From: Hyphochytrium catenoides
Lineage: Eukaryota; Sar; Hyphochytriomycetes; Hyphochytriales; Hyphochytriaceae
DNA: 34,720 bases
Direction: 5' to 3'
Assembly (NCBI GenBank): GCA_900088475.1
Contig: FLMG01001458.1
Coordinates: forward strand, 52,386 to 87,105
This document shows positions 22,461 to 33,380 of this stretch, in pieces. Within the stretch, counting starts at the first letter, position 1. Every line of letters begins with the position of its first letter. The notes under the pieces are model-generated. The model was not told the origin of the DNA and made no database searches. It worked only from the letters and a program-made list of their open reading frames with translations. The translations under genes and the position numbers were made by a program.

Positions 22461-24965
22461 ATGGGCGTCCCGGACCAGGCGGTTGAAACAACTGGCGAAC
22501 CTGCAGCGCACTATGAAGCTCCACTTTCGCCCAAGATCCCTGACAACCTTGAGGCAGGAGGTGATCAGCGAACTGTCTCGGTTACGTTTATGAGCCATGC
22601 AACGGTTCTACTTAAGTGGGAGAACGTTGCCTACGACGTAGAAATAAAGAACTCGGTGACAAAAAAAATGGAAAGCAAGACTATTCTGAAGCCGATGACG
22701 GCATACGCTCGTCCGGGAGAACTCCTTGTCATTATGGGCCCAAGGTAAAGTCCAATGGACAAAGTTTTAGGCGATGTGGAAGTTATCGCTAACATAATTG
22801 GCCCGTTTGCGTTTCGTGTCCGCAATCTGATCCTCTTCATGCAGTGGTGCGGGGAAGACGTCTCTTTTGAACATTATTTCAGGAAGGAATAAGTTTCATA
22901 AGGGTTCAGTTACCCTTAACGGACTGCCTTGGAACAAGAAGATGAGGAAACTATCCTCCTATGTACAGCAGGATGACATGTTCTTTGGAGAGCTCACGGT
23001 GCTTGAGCACCTCACTTTCCAAGCGGAGCTGAGGATGGACGAGTCTGTCTCGAAGGAGTACAAGGCCGCAGCAGTGAAACAGGTGATGGAGGAGCTAAAT
23101 CTTACCAAGACGAAGGACTCCATGATTGGGACGCCAGGGAAAGTCCGTGGTATATCTGGAGGAGAACGGAAGAGACTGGCTATTGCCAGTGAGATCCTCG
23201 TTGACCCTTCCCTGATGTTCGTTGATGAACCCACCTCAGGTTAGTCAGTCTCTCCTGTGCTTTATAAGCTGTCGTGCTCTATGCAGAGTGCTGACGCTTT
23301 CGTTCTTACTGTGTATACATAACGTGCGCTTCTGATGCTTGTGACACTTACCCGCATCCGATGTCTTCTGTTGTCCACAGGTCTGGATTCATTTATGGCT
23401 GAACAGGTTGTACAGCAGCTGTACCAATTAGCACAGGGAAGCAGAACCATTGTGGCAACCATCCACCAGCCCTCTTCAGGTAACAGTCCGTTCTGTCGGG
23501 TGTAGTTGACATACACTCACTTTCTCTTCCATTTTATAATATGCCTCTCTCTATTCTTCTCTGCCTTTCTGTCACAGATGTCTTCGCCCTGTTTGACCGG
23601 CTTCTGCTGGTTGCGGACGGGAGAATGGCTTACTTTGGAAAGGCTGCGGATGCTATCGCGTACTTTGGCAACATTGGCTATCCTTGCCCTTCGTACAGCA
23701 ATCCTGCTGACTACTTTATGAAGCAGCTCTCTATCATCAGCACGGACTTAGACGAAAGCAAGAAAAGAGTGAAGCAGATTTGTGATGAATACGATGTCAA
23801 TGCGGCCACAGCTGCGGAGGCCAAGGCCAACGCGGCGAACCCTATATCTGATGCAGGAGACATGGGAAAATTTTTGGAGGATCCGCAGACAGCTAAAACG
23901 TACAAGACGTCCTTCAAGAAGCAGATGATAGAGCTTACCAAGCGCTTTGCCGTTTGCACTATCAGAAACCCCCTTTCCTTCCGGGCGAAGATAGGTCAAG
24001 CTCTCTTTTTGGGTGTCCTTGTGGGGTTAATTTACCTACAGGTCGACAACTCTCCTCAGGGAGTGCAAGACTTCAACGGTGCTCTATTCTTTATTGTCGT
24101 TAACCAGGCCTTCTCCAACACTATTCCTGTCGTTCAAAGCTTTCCAACGGTTCTCCCTCTCTTCCTGAGAGAGCACCAGGCGGGGATGTACTCGGTTGGA
24201 GCTTTCTTCACAGGGCTGACTACGTCTGATATACCCTTTCAAATACTCTGGTAAGTCTTCACGATGCTCTATGTCACTTGGCACCTGTCTTTGATCTTTA
24301 TGTGTGAGAGGAAAGCCCTATGACTTAGTAGTTCCTGTCTTATCTCCGACTATCCTATGCAAGAACACCTGCTTATTTTGCGCATGAGTGTCCCTGCTCT
24401 ATGTAATCTTTAGTGCTCCATCCAACGAAAGTACTAATGGGACTTCGTCCATTCTAGGCCAGTGCTTTTTGGAACAGTGGCGTACTGGATGATCGGCTTC
24501 AGCGATAGCTTCACAAACTTCCTGATCTTCCTGGTTATCATAGTCCTCATTTCCAACACCGCTATCTCTCTGGCATATATGATCTCATGTGTCGCCCCCA
24601 CAGTAGAGCTTGCGTTGGTTCTGACCCCATTGATCATCCTACCCTTTATGCTCTTTGGCGGGTTCTTCGTCAACGAGGGCAGCATCCCCGCGTACTTTTA
24701 CTGGCTATCGTACATCTCTTTTATACGCTACGGTTTCCATGCTGCTGCGGTCAATCATTGGAAGGATTTTGGACCCATCCCGTGCCCTCCAGGTTCCGAG
24801 GTGTGCTACAAGGATGGGTTGGCAGTGCTGAACCTCCTAAAAATTGACCCTGATGATCTGTGGCTAGACTTGGTGGTGCTCATTATCATGATGGTGGGGT
24901 TCCGCATACTGGCCTACATATTCCTTCTCCTGAGGACAAGGAGGGCTGAAAAGACTGTAGCTTAG
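22461..24965 (+). CDS. ABCG (White-type) half-size ABC transporter
   Basis: Membrane ATPase that should dimerise and export lipids or other hydrophobic compounds; the substrate cannot be told. Five exons, 22461-22744, 22845-23239, 23381-23479, 23578-24250 and 24458-24965, give 652 residues, normal for ABCG half transporters. Order is nucleotide-binding domain first, membrane domain second, the ABCG arrangement. Visible motifs: Walker A GPSGAGKTS (lysine near 99), Q-loop QQDD, signature [12 protein letters not shown], Walker [14 protein letters not shown] (Glu near 223), and H-loop ATIHQPSS (His near 255). The ABCG-typical SNPADYFM block follows. About six hydrophobic segments occupy residues 370-650, with a CPPGSEVC cysteine pair in the last outer loop. 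All catalytic residues are present. Introns 2 and 3 split the DNA just after the Walker B and H-loop motifs. Confidence 0.95.
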
Positions 24966-25846
24966 ACTTGCGCGCCTTGACATTCTGTTAATTATCTGGG
25001 TAATAGAAAATACTTCGTATCATGTAGACCTATGTCTTTGATGAAAAGCCAGAAGAGGCAACTCAAACATTTTTACAGCCAAAACCATTAATTCTTATTT
25101 TTTAGTCATCGTCACCTTGTGATGCTGCTGCTCATGCTGCTCCATACTGAAGACCAATTTAAGGCTAAGAGGCACGGAGAACGGTAATATCAGGTGCAGT
25201 GAAAGAGCGCAATAAGAGGAATGGTGGATCGAGCTCTCTTCTAGTAGCCTCTCTGAAACAAGAGACTCTATTCATCAAGGTCAGATGAGCTCTTCTCCAT
25301 CTAAACTTGAAGGTGACTTTGATGTCCAGTCCAATTCTTCTAGCAACGGTTCTCAACCTCAACAAAGATCATAATAGCCGCCAACATCACAAATCTTCAG
25401 AAAGATGCTGGAGGCAACTGACGAAAAAGCAGGGGCATGGCATCACTTTGAAGATGACCGACGCCAGGCCTGTGCACCTCTATCACCTTGACCTAGTAGT
25501 CCAACATATACCCAGACCCTGGACGGACCCACAAACAAGAAAGATGTATTCAACCAACAACAACGGAAGCTCTTTGCAAGTTGTTGGAGACCGAATAATC
25601 CGATGATAAAGTTCGTTTCAATGCCTTCCTCCAGTTATTGAGAGACAACGAGGTGGAGTTTTCCAGGTCCTTTATTGCCTATCGTTGAAAAAACTGATTG
25701 CTGAAGAGATCACCGTTGAGATCAAGATTTGGTTATCGGAGGAAAGCTCGAACAGTGATAAATAAATGATGCGGTCAGTTCCTCCTCCCTCTGCTCTCTG
25801 CGCTCTGTCTCGCCTCTCGCAAAAGGGCAAACAAAGTGATGCAGCA
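24966..25846. other. 0.9 kb intergenic region
   Basis: Spans the ABC transporter 3' end and the upstream region of the PH-USP-PDZ gene. An open frame at 25307-25606 is lysine/asparagine-rich at the end and resembles nothing I know. No RNA gene, repeat or clear promoter motif was seen. Confidence 0.45.
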
Positions 25847-28800
25847 ATGGGAAAGAAAAAGAAACCAGCGTCAGAAGAAGCTTCGGATGTGGAAGATGTG
25901 AAGCTTCTCTCACGCTGCTGCTCCCAAGCAAGGTCGCGATGGCTCCTTCGTCTGCTAGCATCGTGTCCTAAGTGTCAAAGGGACAACATAGCCGCCTCGC
26001 CAAAGAACAATACTTTGTGCATGTGCTGCCAAGGGTATGGGCTCCTCCTTCCTTCATGCCACGATTAAAGCTGGTCCCGCAGCAAGGCTTAGCTAGCTAG
26101 GAATACTTCTTGTCAGCGTCGCGCAGGGGCAAACGATCTGGATATCAAGTTATCTCTCTTTGTGATGGGAGAGTATGTGACCTAAGCCGACTCTCATTAC
26201 TGGGTTCTTCCGCTGCCGTCCACCCTGCTATGGCTGAAGAGAGGTAGCCTGTACGTTCAAGCCAGGCCGGATTGACATCGTCCCGATCCAGGCAGTCCCA
26301 ACTTGAAGTGCCCTGAGCTCGGATCGCTCTTCGAGGTCATGACGACTCCTGTTCCGCCACCGGTATGCAGCGGTTACATTCGCTTGAAAGATCGCAGCGG
26401 CTTCTTCCGGACCAGGTAGCCTCTGCCTTCCTTTTTTACGAGTACCGTGCCTGTGCATTGCTATACTTATCACCCCGCTTACTCTCTGTAGGAGCACCTT
26501 TTTCTGCCAATTGAGAGGAAGGAGCGTATTCCTGTACCGCCATGAGAAGCACGCAGTTGTACCTCCTGGTGCCCCGGGGGCCGTGATGCCGCTGGAAGTC
26601 TATGAGATTCTTGACATTCAACAGCTTCATGGCAAGAAGTATGGGCTAATTCTTGTCTGCATTGAAAAGAGCAACAAGTAAGAAGAGAAAGGGCGAGCGA
26701 GGCCGCTGGGTGCGGCGTCAGTCCGGTACTCTGATGGGGTGTACTCTGTTCTTCCTCAGAATTGTCTGCGTTGCTCTGTCTCCTGGGAGGGTGGTAGTTT
26801 ATATGCACTCGACGCCACCTAATCTTTCTTTACCCGCCTCCGCCCTATCATTCGCCTCTATTCCATTCATCTCATTCCAACCAGAGCTGAGAAGGAGCTG
26901 GAGCTAGATGTGGACGATGAACAAACGCGGAACGCGTGGATGGAGAGCATTCACTCCCAACTTGCCCTCTACGCCTCGAATTCTAACTCTAGGCCCCTTC
27001 TTGGTACGATTCCGAGGACCGAAGAAGCTCTTCTTTGTTGGCACTCTCCTACAATCCTCCCCTTACATCTATTCTATGGCAACTTTCTTCTCTTCGTTTT
27101 AGCGATTCCTTCTATAACTCTGGCTGTCGCCTCACGGCTTGCCTGTCTCACCCTTTTGCTGGTAGGACCTGATAACATGCCTCCGCCACAAGGTAAGATC
27201 TGCGACAAGTTAAATCCTATCTTTGGTGCCTTGTTGACTCCTCTTGTGATTGTTCTTCCTTTCGCTCAATATTCTCCCTTTTTTCCAGCTCTAACCAAAT
27301 CTTGAACCGACAGAGCTGCCTGAAGTTGAGGTTGCGGAGATCCAAGTGCGAGGTCTGGGACTTGACAACCGGGAAGGTGAGGTTATTAGGCGTGACGTGG
27401 GACGCAGCGAGCTCTCTGTATGTGCTTGGTTGTGTTGGGGTAATCCGCGGCACGAAAGAGAAAGTGAGAACAATTCATGGCTTTTTTGTGTGCGTCGTGC
27501 CCTTCCCCTAGAGCTAAGGTGCCAGCTTTACTCATAACCGCCCTCTTCCTGGCAGGAGAGAACAACTGTTTCTTGAACGTGATTGTGCAGAGCCTGTGGC
27601 ACTTGGAGAGCTTCAGGACTCTACTGCTGAACACTGAGATTAGTAACAAAAGAACGAAAGAGACATCTGTCATCATAGAGCTCCAGGTAAATGCAAGCTT
27701 GACCACTTTGTCTATCGAGAAAGCTGTTGCTAGGCGTTAGCTTCTCAAGGCTCCTTCTATCTTTGTACCCCTGCTGGTGTCGCTATCTTGCTTCTAGTTT
27801 CTTCTGTATGGCTAAAGGTCCCTTCTCTCTTCCTCAAGGAGCTATTGCGGCAATACCAAGATGCTCGAACGCACACTTTGAACCCTTTCAGTTTGCGGAA
27901 AGGTCTTAGCGAGCTCTATAAAAAGGTAGACTGCGGCACCGCTTGGGGTGCTACAATGGAGCACATCCTAAAGGGATTTGGGAATAGGAGAAGAGAGCAA
28001 GTGGACCGGAAAAGGATAGACACAGAGATACCAAAGAGACGACGAGAGCGATAACAATACCAGGGGAGTATCACTGTGAGTTCTAAGGCTTGTTAACCCG
28101 TGTCATTCTTCTCTGGCTGGTCCATTTCATCTATTCTTTAGGAACAAAAGTTTCAGCTTGGAGCAATGGCAGACGCCGAGGAGACGCTGGTACGTCCATT
28201 TATAGCTAGTCTCCTTTTACTTATGTACTGATGGACCTCTAAGCGTTGAACTGGAAGATTTTCTAGAAGAGCTTCTCTCACTCTTTCGCTACCGCCTCCT
28301 ACCCTCGTTGCCACCAAACACAAACAGATCACACTTTTGCAGTTGCTGCATGCGGAAACGGCTAGCTTTGACTCCAAGGACGGTTCATTTGACCCTGACA
28401 GTATATCTCACGCTGTCTTCAACTATCAGATGCACTCTAGAACGGTCAGCATGCGGCAATGGACGCGCTATCTCTTTCGCTACTCTGCGAGACGCTTGTT
28501 CACTTTCTCTGACAAACTGTCTCTCCCTTCAGTCGTGCCATCGCCTATCTTTACCTTCACTAAAAGCTCTGAGGAGAGCCTTCTTCCTATGAACACCTTA
28601 TAACACTTCCTTTTCTTGCCTGCTATCTATTTGCATATTTTCTTCTAGAGATGTGGCAGTTGCTCCAGTGAGTCGCCCTGGGAGTTATATAGCGACATGG
28701 TGTTCAGCACTTATGCCTCAGAGATTACTCTGCGGCGATGGGATTGCTTAGAGAAGATTCTTAAGGAGTTTAACATTCAGCAGCCGCTAAGAAGCTGCCC

Positions 28801-31241
28801 TGAGGCCGACAAGTAAGTAGATGAAGAGTCCGAAGGGCAAGAGGAGAGAGGGACTCCCGTTGCTGCGCTTTGCTTATCTGCTCTGAAACCTTGTGCACGT
28901 TATTTTCTCCTCGATTGGTCTGGACACCCTTCACCTTTGTCGACTGACTGCTACATTTCTCTCCGACACCTATTCACGCACACTGTAGAACAAAGTGTAT
29001 AGGAAAAGCTGCCACTGAGGTAAGTAAGGAGAAATGAAAGACTTATCTCTTTCTTCGCATGTTCTAACAATCCCCACGTCCTCTTTTTTCTCTCATTTTT
29101 GCGCTTCTAACGGTCTTTGTCTTCTCTGCTATATCTATGTAGTTCGCCATCCAGCGGTTTCCTTTAGTCTTTACCCTTTCAATCATCTGGGTCTCCGATC
29201 GGGCTCCTTCGTCGGACATATCGGCCGTTCTTAACCTGTGCAAGCCAGAACTTCGGCTTGGTAAGTGGCTGTCATGGTGGGCTTTCCGGCATATTGTAGT
29301 AAGCTACGATTGATTGCGAACGTTTTGGCTAGGTTTATCAGGGTATGAAGTCTTGTTAGGGGTTCATCTATCTCTTTTACACTCTTGTCATTTCGCTACT
29401 GACTGTGTGTGACCAGATGTGCTCACGCTCCGGGGAGATGCTCTTCGTGAAGCCACCGCGTTAGGCTCTTCGGTGCCTGTTTACCATCTCCGAGGTCTTG
29501 TGTGCTACTATGGGAAGCACTACTTTGCCTATTTTCTCTCGAAGCAGGGCATCTGGACACTCTTTGATGACAAGACCGTCAAACCCGTAGGGGACTGGAA
29601 GGAGGTGGCAACAAAGTATGTCTCTCTCTCTCTCTCTTTCTCTCTCTTTTTCTTTACTATGTTTGCTAATACTCGTCTTCTTTTCCCTCCACTGCCCGCC
29701 TTTCTTCGACTATCAAGGGTTGCTCGAGGCCGCTACCAGCCTGTGTTGCTCTTCTATGAGCTTCCACCTAGGAAACATGTGAGAGAGTTGCGGAATGTGT
29801 TGGCTCTGTGCCTCTATTGGATTTTTTGAACGACTGTATCTACTTTGCGCTACCCTTCCAAGCTTTTACTTCCTGACCTGCACCATCTTTCAGGTCTTCT
29901 GACCACGGAGATTTCTCTCACATGGACTCTCTCTCCCTCTCTCCTTCCTTCTTTCTCAATCGCGCTCCTCTCTCCCTCCTGCCCCTACTCTTACACGCAT
30001 TCTTTTTTTCTGTACCTCTCTTTCTTTCTCTCATACTCTCTCTCTTCCTGTCTGACGGCACTACGCTACCCTATCCTACCATTTTGCAGGAGGAGCGAGC
30101 GCGGGACTACGTCCGGTCAAGGGCAAGCTCAATGCAACGCATGGTCACTGGCCATCCTTCTCACCCTTCACCCTCTACTCCTCACTCTGCCTCCTCACTA
30201 CGAAAGGAAGATCATTTCAATCCTGCCAATATTCTGAACTATCCTCTGCACCAGCATTCTGGAAGGCGGGATTACAAGTCGCGAGAGCGGGATTTAGGAT
30301 ATAGCGGAGCAGTGACAGACCAGGCAGAGAGGGAAGAAGCGGAGAGTGTGGAGGCGTTGAAACCTAGAGTTGAGGCTCTTCGAAAAAAGATAAGGGCGGC
30401 AAGTAGTCCCTATCAGGGTCCATCTCCTCCTCTGTCCTCTCCCCTGTTCGCTGCTCCTCCTCTTCCTGCGCCCACAGAGGTGGCTGACGCGCCGCGGAGC
30501 AGCCATCTATTTGGTGTTCCACCAGTGGAAGGCCATCAGGAAGCAGCAAAGGAGGAGAGTGATAGAGACGCACTAACCTCGAGGGAGAGAAAGCTCTCAG
30601 CGAGAGGGAGAATGCTGCTGGGAATGGGACTGGTAGATACACCGCGCTTAAGAAGGAGCTCACAGAGCTCTAATGGCAGTGCGGGGCATGGAGGAGTAGC
30701 AGGAGAGAGACTTCGGGCTGATCTGGAAGCAGCCAATGCTGGCCTGCGGACTCCTCCATTCTCTTCTCTTCCACCCCCAGCTCCTCCTCCACCTCTGCCC
30801 GCGTCTAGCACCGAAGGACAGACCGGTAGCAAGGTGCAGCTGAATGGCTCCGCCGTAGAAGTTGCTGTGCCATTATCTGCAGAGAATGGACTTCGTCGTC
30901 TTTCTTCTTCCTCGTCTCTTTCTACCTCAAGTCTTGTCTCCTCTCCTCCTCTCTCTTCTCCGCCTCTTCAGGCGCCTTCTCTGCCTTCTCCTCCTTTGTC
31001 CTCGCCTCCTCCTTCTTCCTCCTTGACCGCCAAGTACTCTTTCTCATCTGGTCAGTCTGAGTATTATGAGGTGACCTTCACGGATCCTGGCTCGTTGGGG
31101 ATTCAGCTCGACAACACCAAGTACGGCCTGCTCTACGTGAAGGCTTTCCCCAGAGATCCTCAAACAGGTGAGACAGAAAGACATGTTGATCAACTGTGTA
31201 AGGCCGATATCAGCGGTATTTTGTTCCTCCTCTTCTCGCTT

Positions 31242-31282
<41 letters not shown>

Positions 31283-31708
31283 TCCCTCTCTCCATGTTGC
31301 CCTCCCATCCTTTTTATACCTTTCAACACTCTCTCTTATGTATATCTGTTGTCACCATATATGTACCATCATTGCCCTGATGTGTTTGTCGCTCTCAGTT
31401 ACCCTCCGCCGACGCGTCTTGCCCTATCTGACAAACTCTCTTTCTCTAGGAGCGCGGTACCAGGCAGAGAAGTTATATGGACATGTCATCTCTTTAGCGG
31501 ATTTTGTCACCTCAGTGAACTCGATTCCTACCGCTTACTACCCCGTGGACAAAGCAGTCGCCCTCATATCTGCCCAGGTATTGGCTCACAGGCTGCTGTT
31601 CTTCTTGCAGATATCTTCTCTCTTTCTCAGCCCGTTGTTGCTCTGCCTCTGTCCTGCTGCTGTCTCTTACATCATGTTTGCAAGAGGAGTGGTCTCCTAC
31701 ACTTCCCT

Positions 31709-31742
<34 letters not shown>

Positions 31743-31748
31743 AATCTG

Positions 31749-31781
<33 letters not shown>

Positions 31782-32147
31782 CCGTCTCTCTCTCTCTGTC
31801 TCTCTCTCTCTTTCTCTGTGCGCATCGTAGCTGTCTCCTTTGCCTCACTGTCTACGATTCTTCACACTACTTATTTCTTTCGTCTTTGTGGCCCTATGAG
31901 CTTCCGCAAGCATATTTTTTACCTTTTCTTCTTCGTCTCACCCCCTGACCTGGTCCTCCTCTGTGGCGCTTGCTGTCAGGGCCGCCCAATAACGTTACGC
32001 TTCAAGCGGAACAGTGTGCTTCTGCAGCACATTGAGTCTTATCCTCAGCTCTCCCCGGAGATGGTGACGGCCGTCTATCTTCAGTACGATGGCGACATCA
32101 GGATGCTGAACATGGGCTTGCAAGCAGCACTGCAAAGGCAGATATAA
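25847..32147 (+). CDS. USP53/54-type ubiquitin carboxyl-terminal hydrolase with PH and PDZ domains
   Basis: Probable deubiquitinase. Modelled exons: 25847-26034, 26127-26243, 26296-26415, 26492-26677, 26885-27003, 27166-27192, 27314-27376, 27556-27686, 27839-27925, 28142-28189, 28328-28444, 28649-28812, 28989-29019, 29143-29260, 29417-29615, 29718-29778, 30090-31167, 31450-31577, 31980-32147; about 1049 residues, phases consistent. Residues 1-100 hold a lysine-rich start and a cysteine cluster (CPKC...CMCC). Residues 120-238 form a PH domain (CSGYIRLKD ... FFCQLRGRSVFLYRHEK ... RNAWMESI). Residues 270-592 form the protease: Cys box GENNCFLNVIVQSLWHL (Cys278), zinc pairs CGSC and C451/C459, His box GKHYFAYF (His540), Asp556 in LFDD, and YQPVLLFYEL. 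A Ser/Pro-rich linker (about 592-915) leads to a PDZ domain (LGIQL ... FVTSVNS ... RPITLRFKR). The catalytic triad is complete. The first three exons are the least certain. Confidence 0.85.
26296..27003 (+). other. PH domain of the ubiquitin protease
   Basis: Exons 26296-26415, 26492-26677 and 26885-27003 join in phase to give a pleckstrin-homology fold pattern: an opening strand CSGYIRLKD, strands FFCQLRGRSVFLYRHEK, a proline-glycine-rich loop followed by VMPLEVYEI, and the closing helix with the near-invariant Trp in TRNAWMESIHSQL. PH domains bind phosphoinositides or proteins. The basic residues needed for phosphoinositide binding are not clearly arranged, so the ligand is unknown. Confidence 0.75.
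27166..27192 (+). other. 27-base microexon
   Basis: Bounded by GGTAG acceptor and GTAAGA donor; phase 1 on both sides, adding nine residues (GPDNMPPPQ with the split glycine) between the PH and protease domains. Skipping it would keep the frame. Confidence 0.6.
31246..31278 (+). repeat. (CT)n microsatellite in PDZ intron
   Basis: About 33 bases of CT on the coding strand inside intron 31168-31449 of the ubiquitin-protease gene. Translated in any frame it gives Ser-Leu repeats, so the open frame running through it is low-complexity. Confidence 0.9.
31706..31817 (+). repeat. CT-rich compound microsatellite in last intron of protease gene
   Basis: About 110 bases of CT repeats with a short CA interruption, on the coding strand inside intron 31578-31979. 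It contains no stop codon in the frame of the flanking exons. Confidence 0.9.
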
Positions 32148-32712
32148 CAGACAATAGAGACAGGAACGCTGACCCGGAAGAGTTAGCTAGTAAGCTCAAA
32201 AGGGCAAGGGTGAATGACACAGACCAAGGCTGCTGTGAAGGCTACAGAGCCTAGATATGACTGGGGAGATGCATGAGGAGAGAGAGAGAGAGCGCTCTCC
32301 TGATATTGAGAGGGTGGAAGTGCTTCAGATCCCAGTAAACATGTCCATAGACACTGCTGCAACGTTGCTACTGCTGATGCCATCATGGCATTTCTTCCTT
32401 TGGCTCTTTCTTTGCTGTTGCTTGTCTCCTCTTCTTCCCCGAGGCCAAATCTGTCTCTTGTCTTCTAACTCTGCTGTTCAGATAATCTTTCTAAAGAAAG
32501 AAGGGCATAGCTTAAGAGAGGACAGCCTTTATCATAAGGCAGGGGCGGGAACTGATGGCTCCTTGCAGGAGCGTTGCGGTCACCTACAGCACTGCGCTGA
32601 CAACTAGGGAAGGGGGAGATCTATGCAGAGGCGAGAGGAGGAACAGTGCCATAAGAGAGAGAGGAAGAGAAGGCCCTGCTCCACCGTCTTTTTCCTCCTG
32701 TTTATTGACCAT

Positions 32713-32741
32713 CTTTCTCTCTCTCTCTCTCTCTCTCTNNN
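32713..32741 (+). repeat. (CT)n tract ending in an NNN assembly gap
   Basis: CT repeat at 32713-32738 followed by three N at 32739-32741. The true repeat length and the sequence across the gap are unknown. Confidence 0.95.
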
Positions 32742-32812
32742 TAGATAGCCGTTAGCACCTCCAGAGATTTCTTTCTCCCATCAGAAACACAGAAAGAGAT
32801 CCCTACCTTCTT

Positions 32813-32956
32813 GCTCTCTCTCTCTCTCTCTCTGCTTCTCTCTCTCTGTCTCTCTGTCTCTCTGTCTCTCTCTCCCTCTCTCCCACTCTCTCTTTCTCTC
32901 TCTCTTTCTCTCATTCTTTCTCTCTTTCTCTCTTACTCTCCCTCTCTCTCTCTCTA
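32813..32956 (+). repeat. Long CT-rich tract upstream of TFB2
   Basis: About 144 bases of almost pure pyrimidine (CT with single G, A or CCC interruptions). Such tracts can form triplex DNA or act as GAGA-type regulatory elements; neither is shown here. Confidence 0.9.
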
Positions 32957-33305
32957 TCGCTGTCTCGCTCTGCTCTTGGTGCTTCCTCGTTCACTCTGTT
33001 GCTCGCTTTCCAATCCCTAGTCCCTCGGTCGCCTTGGCCATCGAGTTCACCTTGTAAGACGCTTCTGTTTCTCTACTCCTGCGGCACGTAGGGTTGAGAA
33101 GTGTAAGTCCTAGGAGTAGATCGCCGGAGAGAGACAAGCTAGGAGAGAGGGAGAACAGAACAGAAAGAGAGAAGGGGAGACAAAGGGAAAGAGGGGAAGA
33201 AAAGAAGACAGACGCGACGTAGCTGAACCTTGTACATCAGCAAGGAGAACGAGGAGGCAGTCGCATCAAGGACGGGGTTCGAGGGACAGGGAATAGCCTA
33301 TAAAA

Positions 33306-33321
33306 AGAGAGAGAAAAAGAA

Positions 33322-33362
<41 letters not shown>

Positions 33363-33380
33363 GAGTGAGAGAGAGAGAGA
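33306..33380 (+). repeat. GA / GACA-repeat tract in TFB2 leader
   Basis: Purine-rich tract with a (GACA)n core at about 33332-33362, ending 18 bases before the TFB2 ATG. It probably lies in the 5' UTR and is complementary in kind to the CT tract at 32813-32956. Confidence 0.9.

Larger units (their letters stand above)
31064..32077 (+). other. PDZ domain of the ubiquitin protease, split by two introns
   Basis: Encoded by the end of exon 30090-31167, exon 31450-31577 and the start of exon 31980-32147. The pattern is YYEVTFTDPGSLGIQL (carboxylate-binding loop GSLGI), KYGLLYVKAF, a central HVISLADFVTSVNS where PDZ domains usually have an I..GD.L..VNG block, the helix DKAVALIS, and the last strand RPITLRFKRN. 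The GD turn is replaced by LAD. PDZ domains bind C-terminal peptides. Confidence 0.72.

Noticed and set aside
26479-26808. 109-codon reverse-strand open frame
   Set aside because: It is antisense to the PH-domain exons, whose splice phases and PH pattern are consistent.
29922-32147. 741-codon open frame as a single uninterrupted exon
   Set aside because: It starts inside a CT-rich intron and runs through two further introns with Ser/Leu repeats. Canonical splice sites and the PDZ pattern support splicing.
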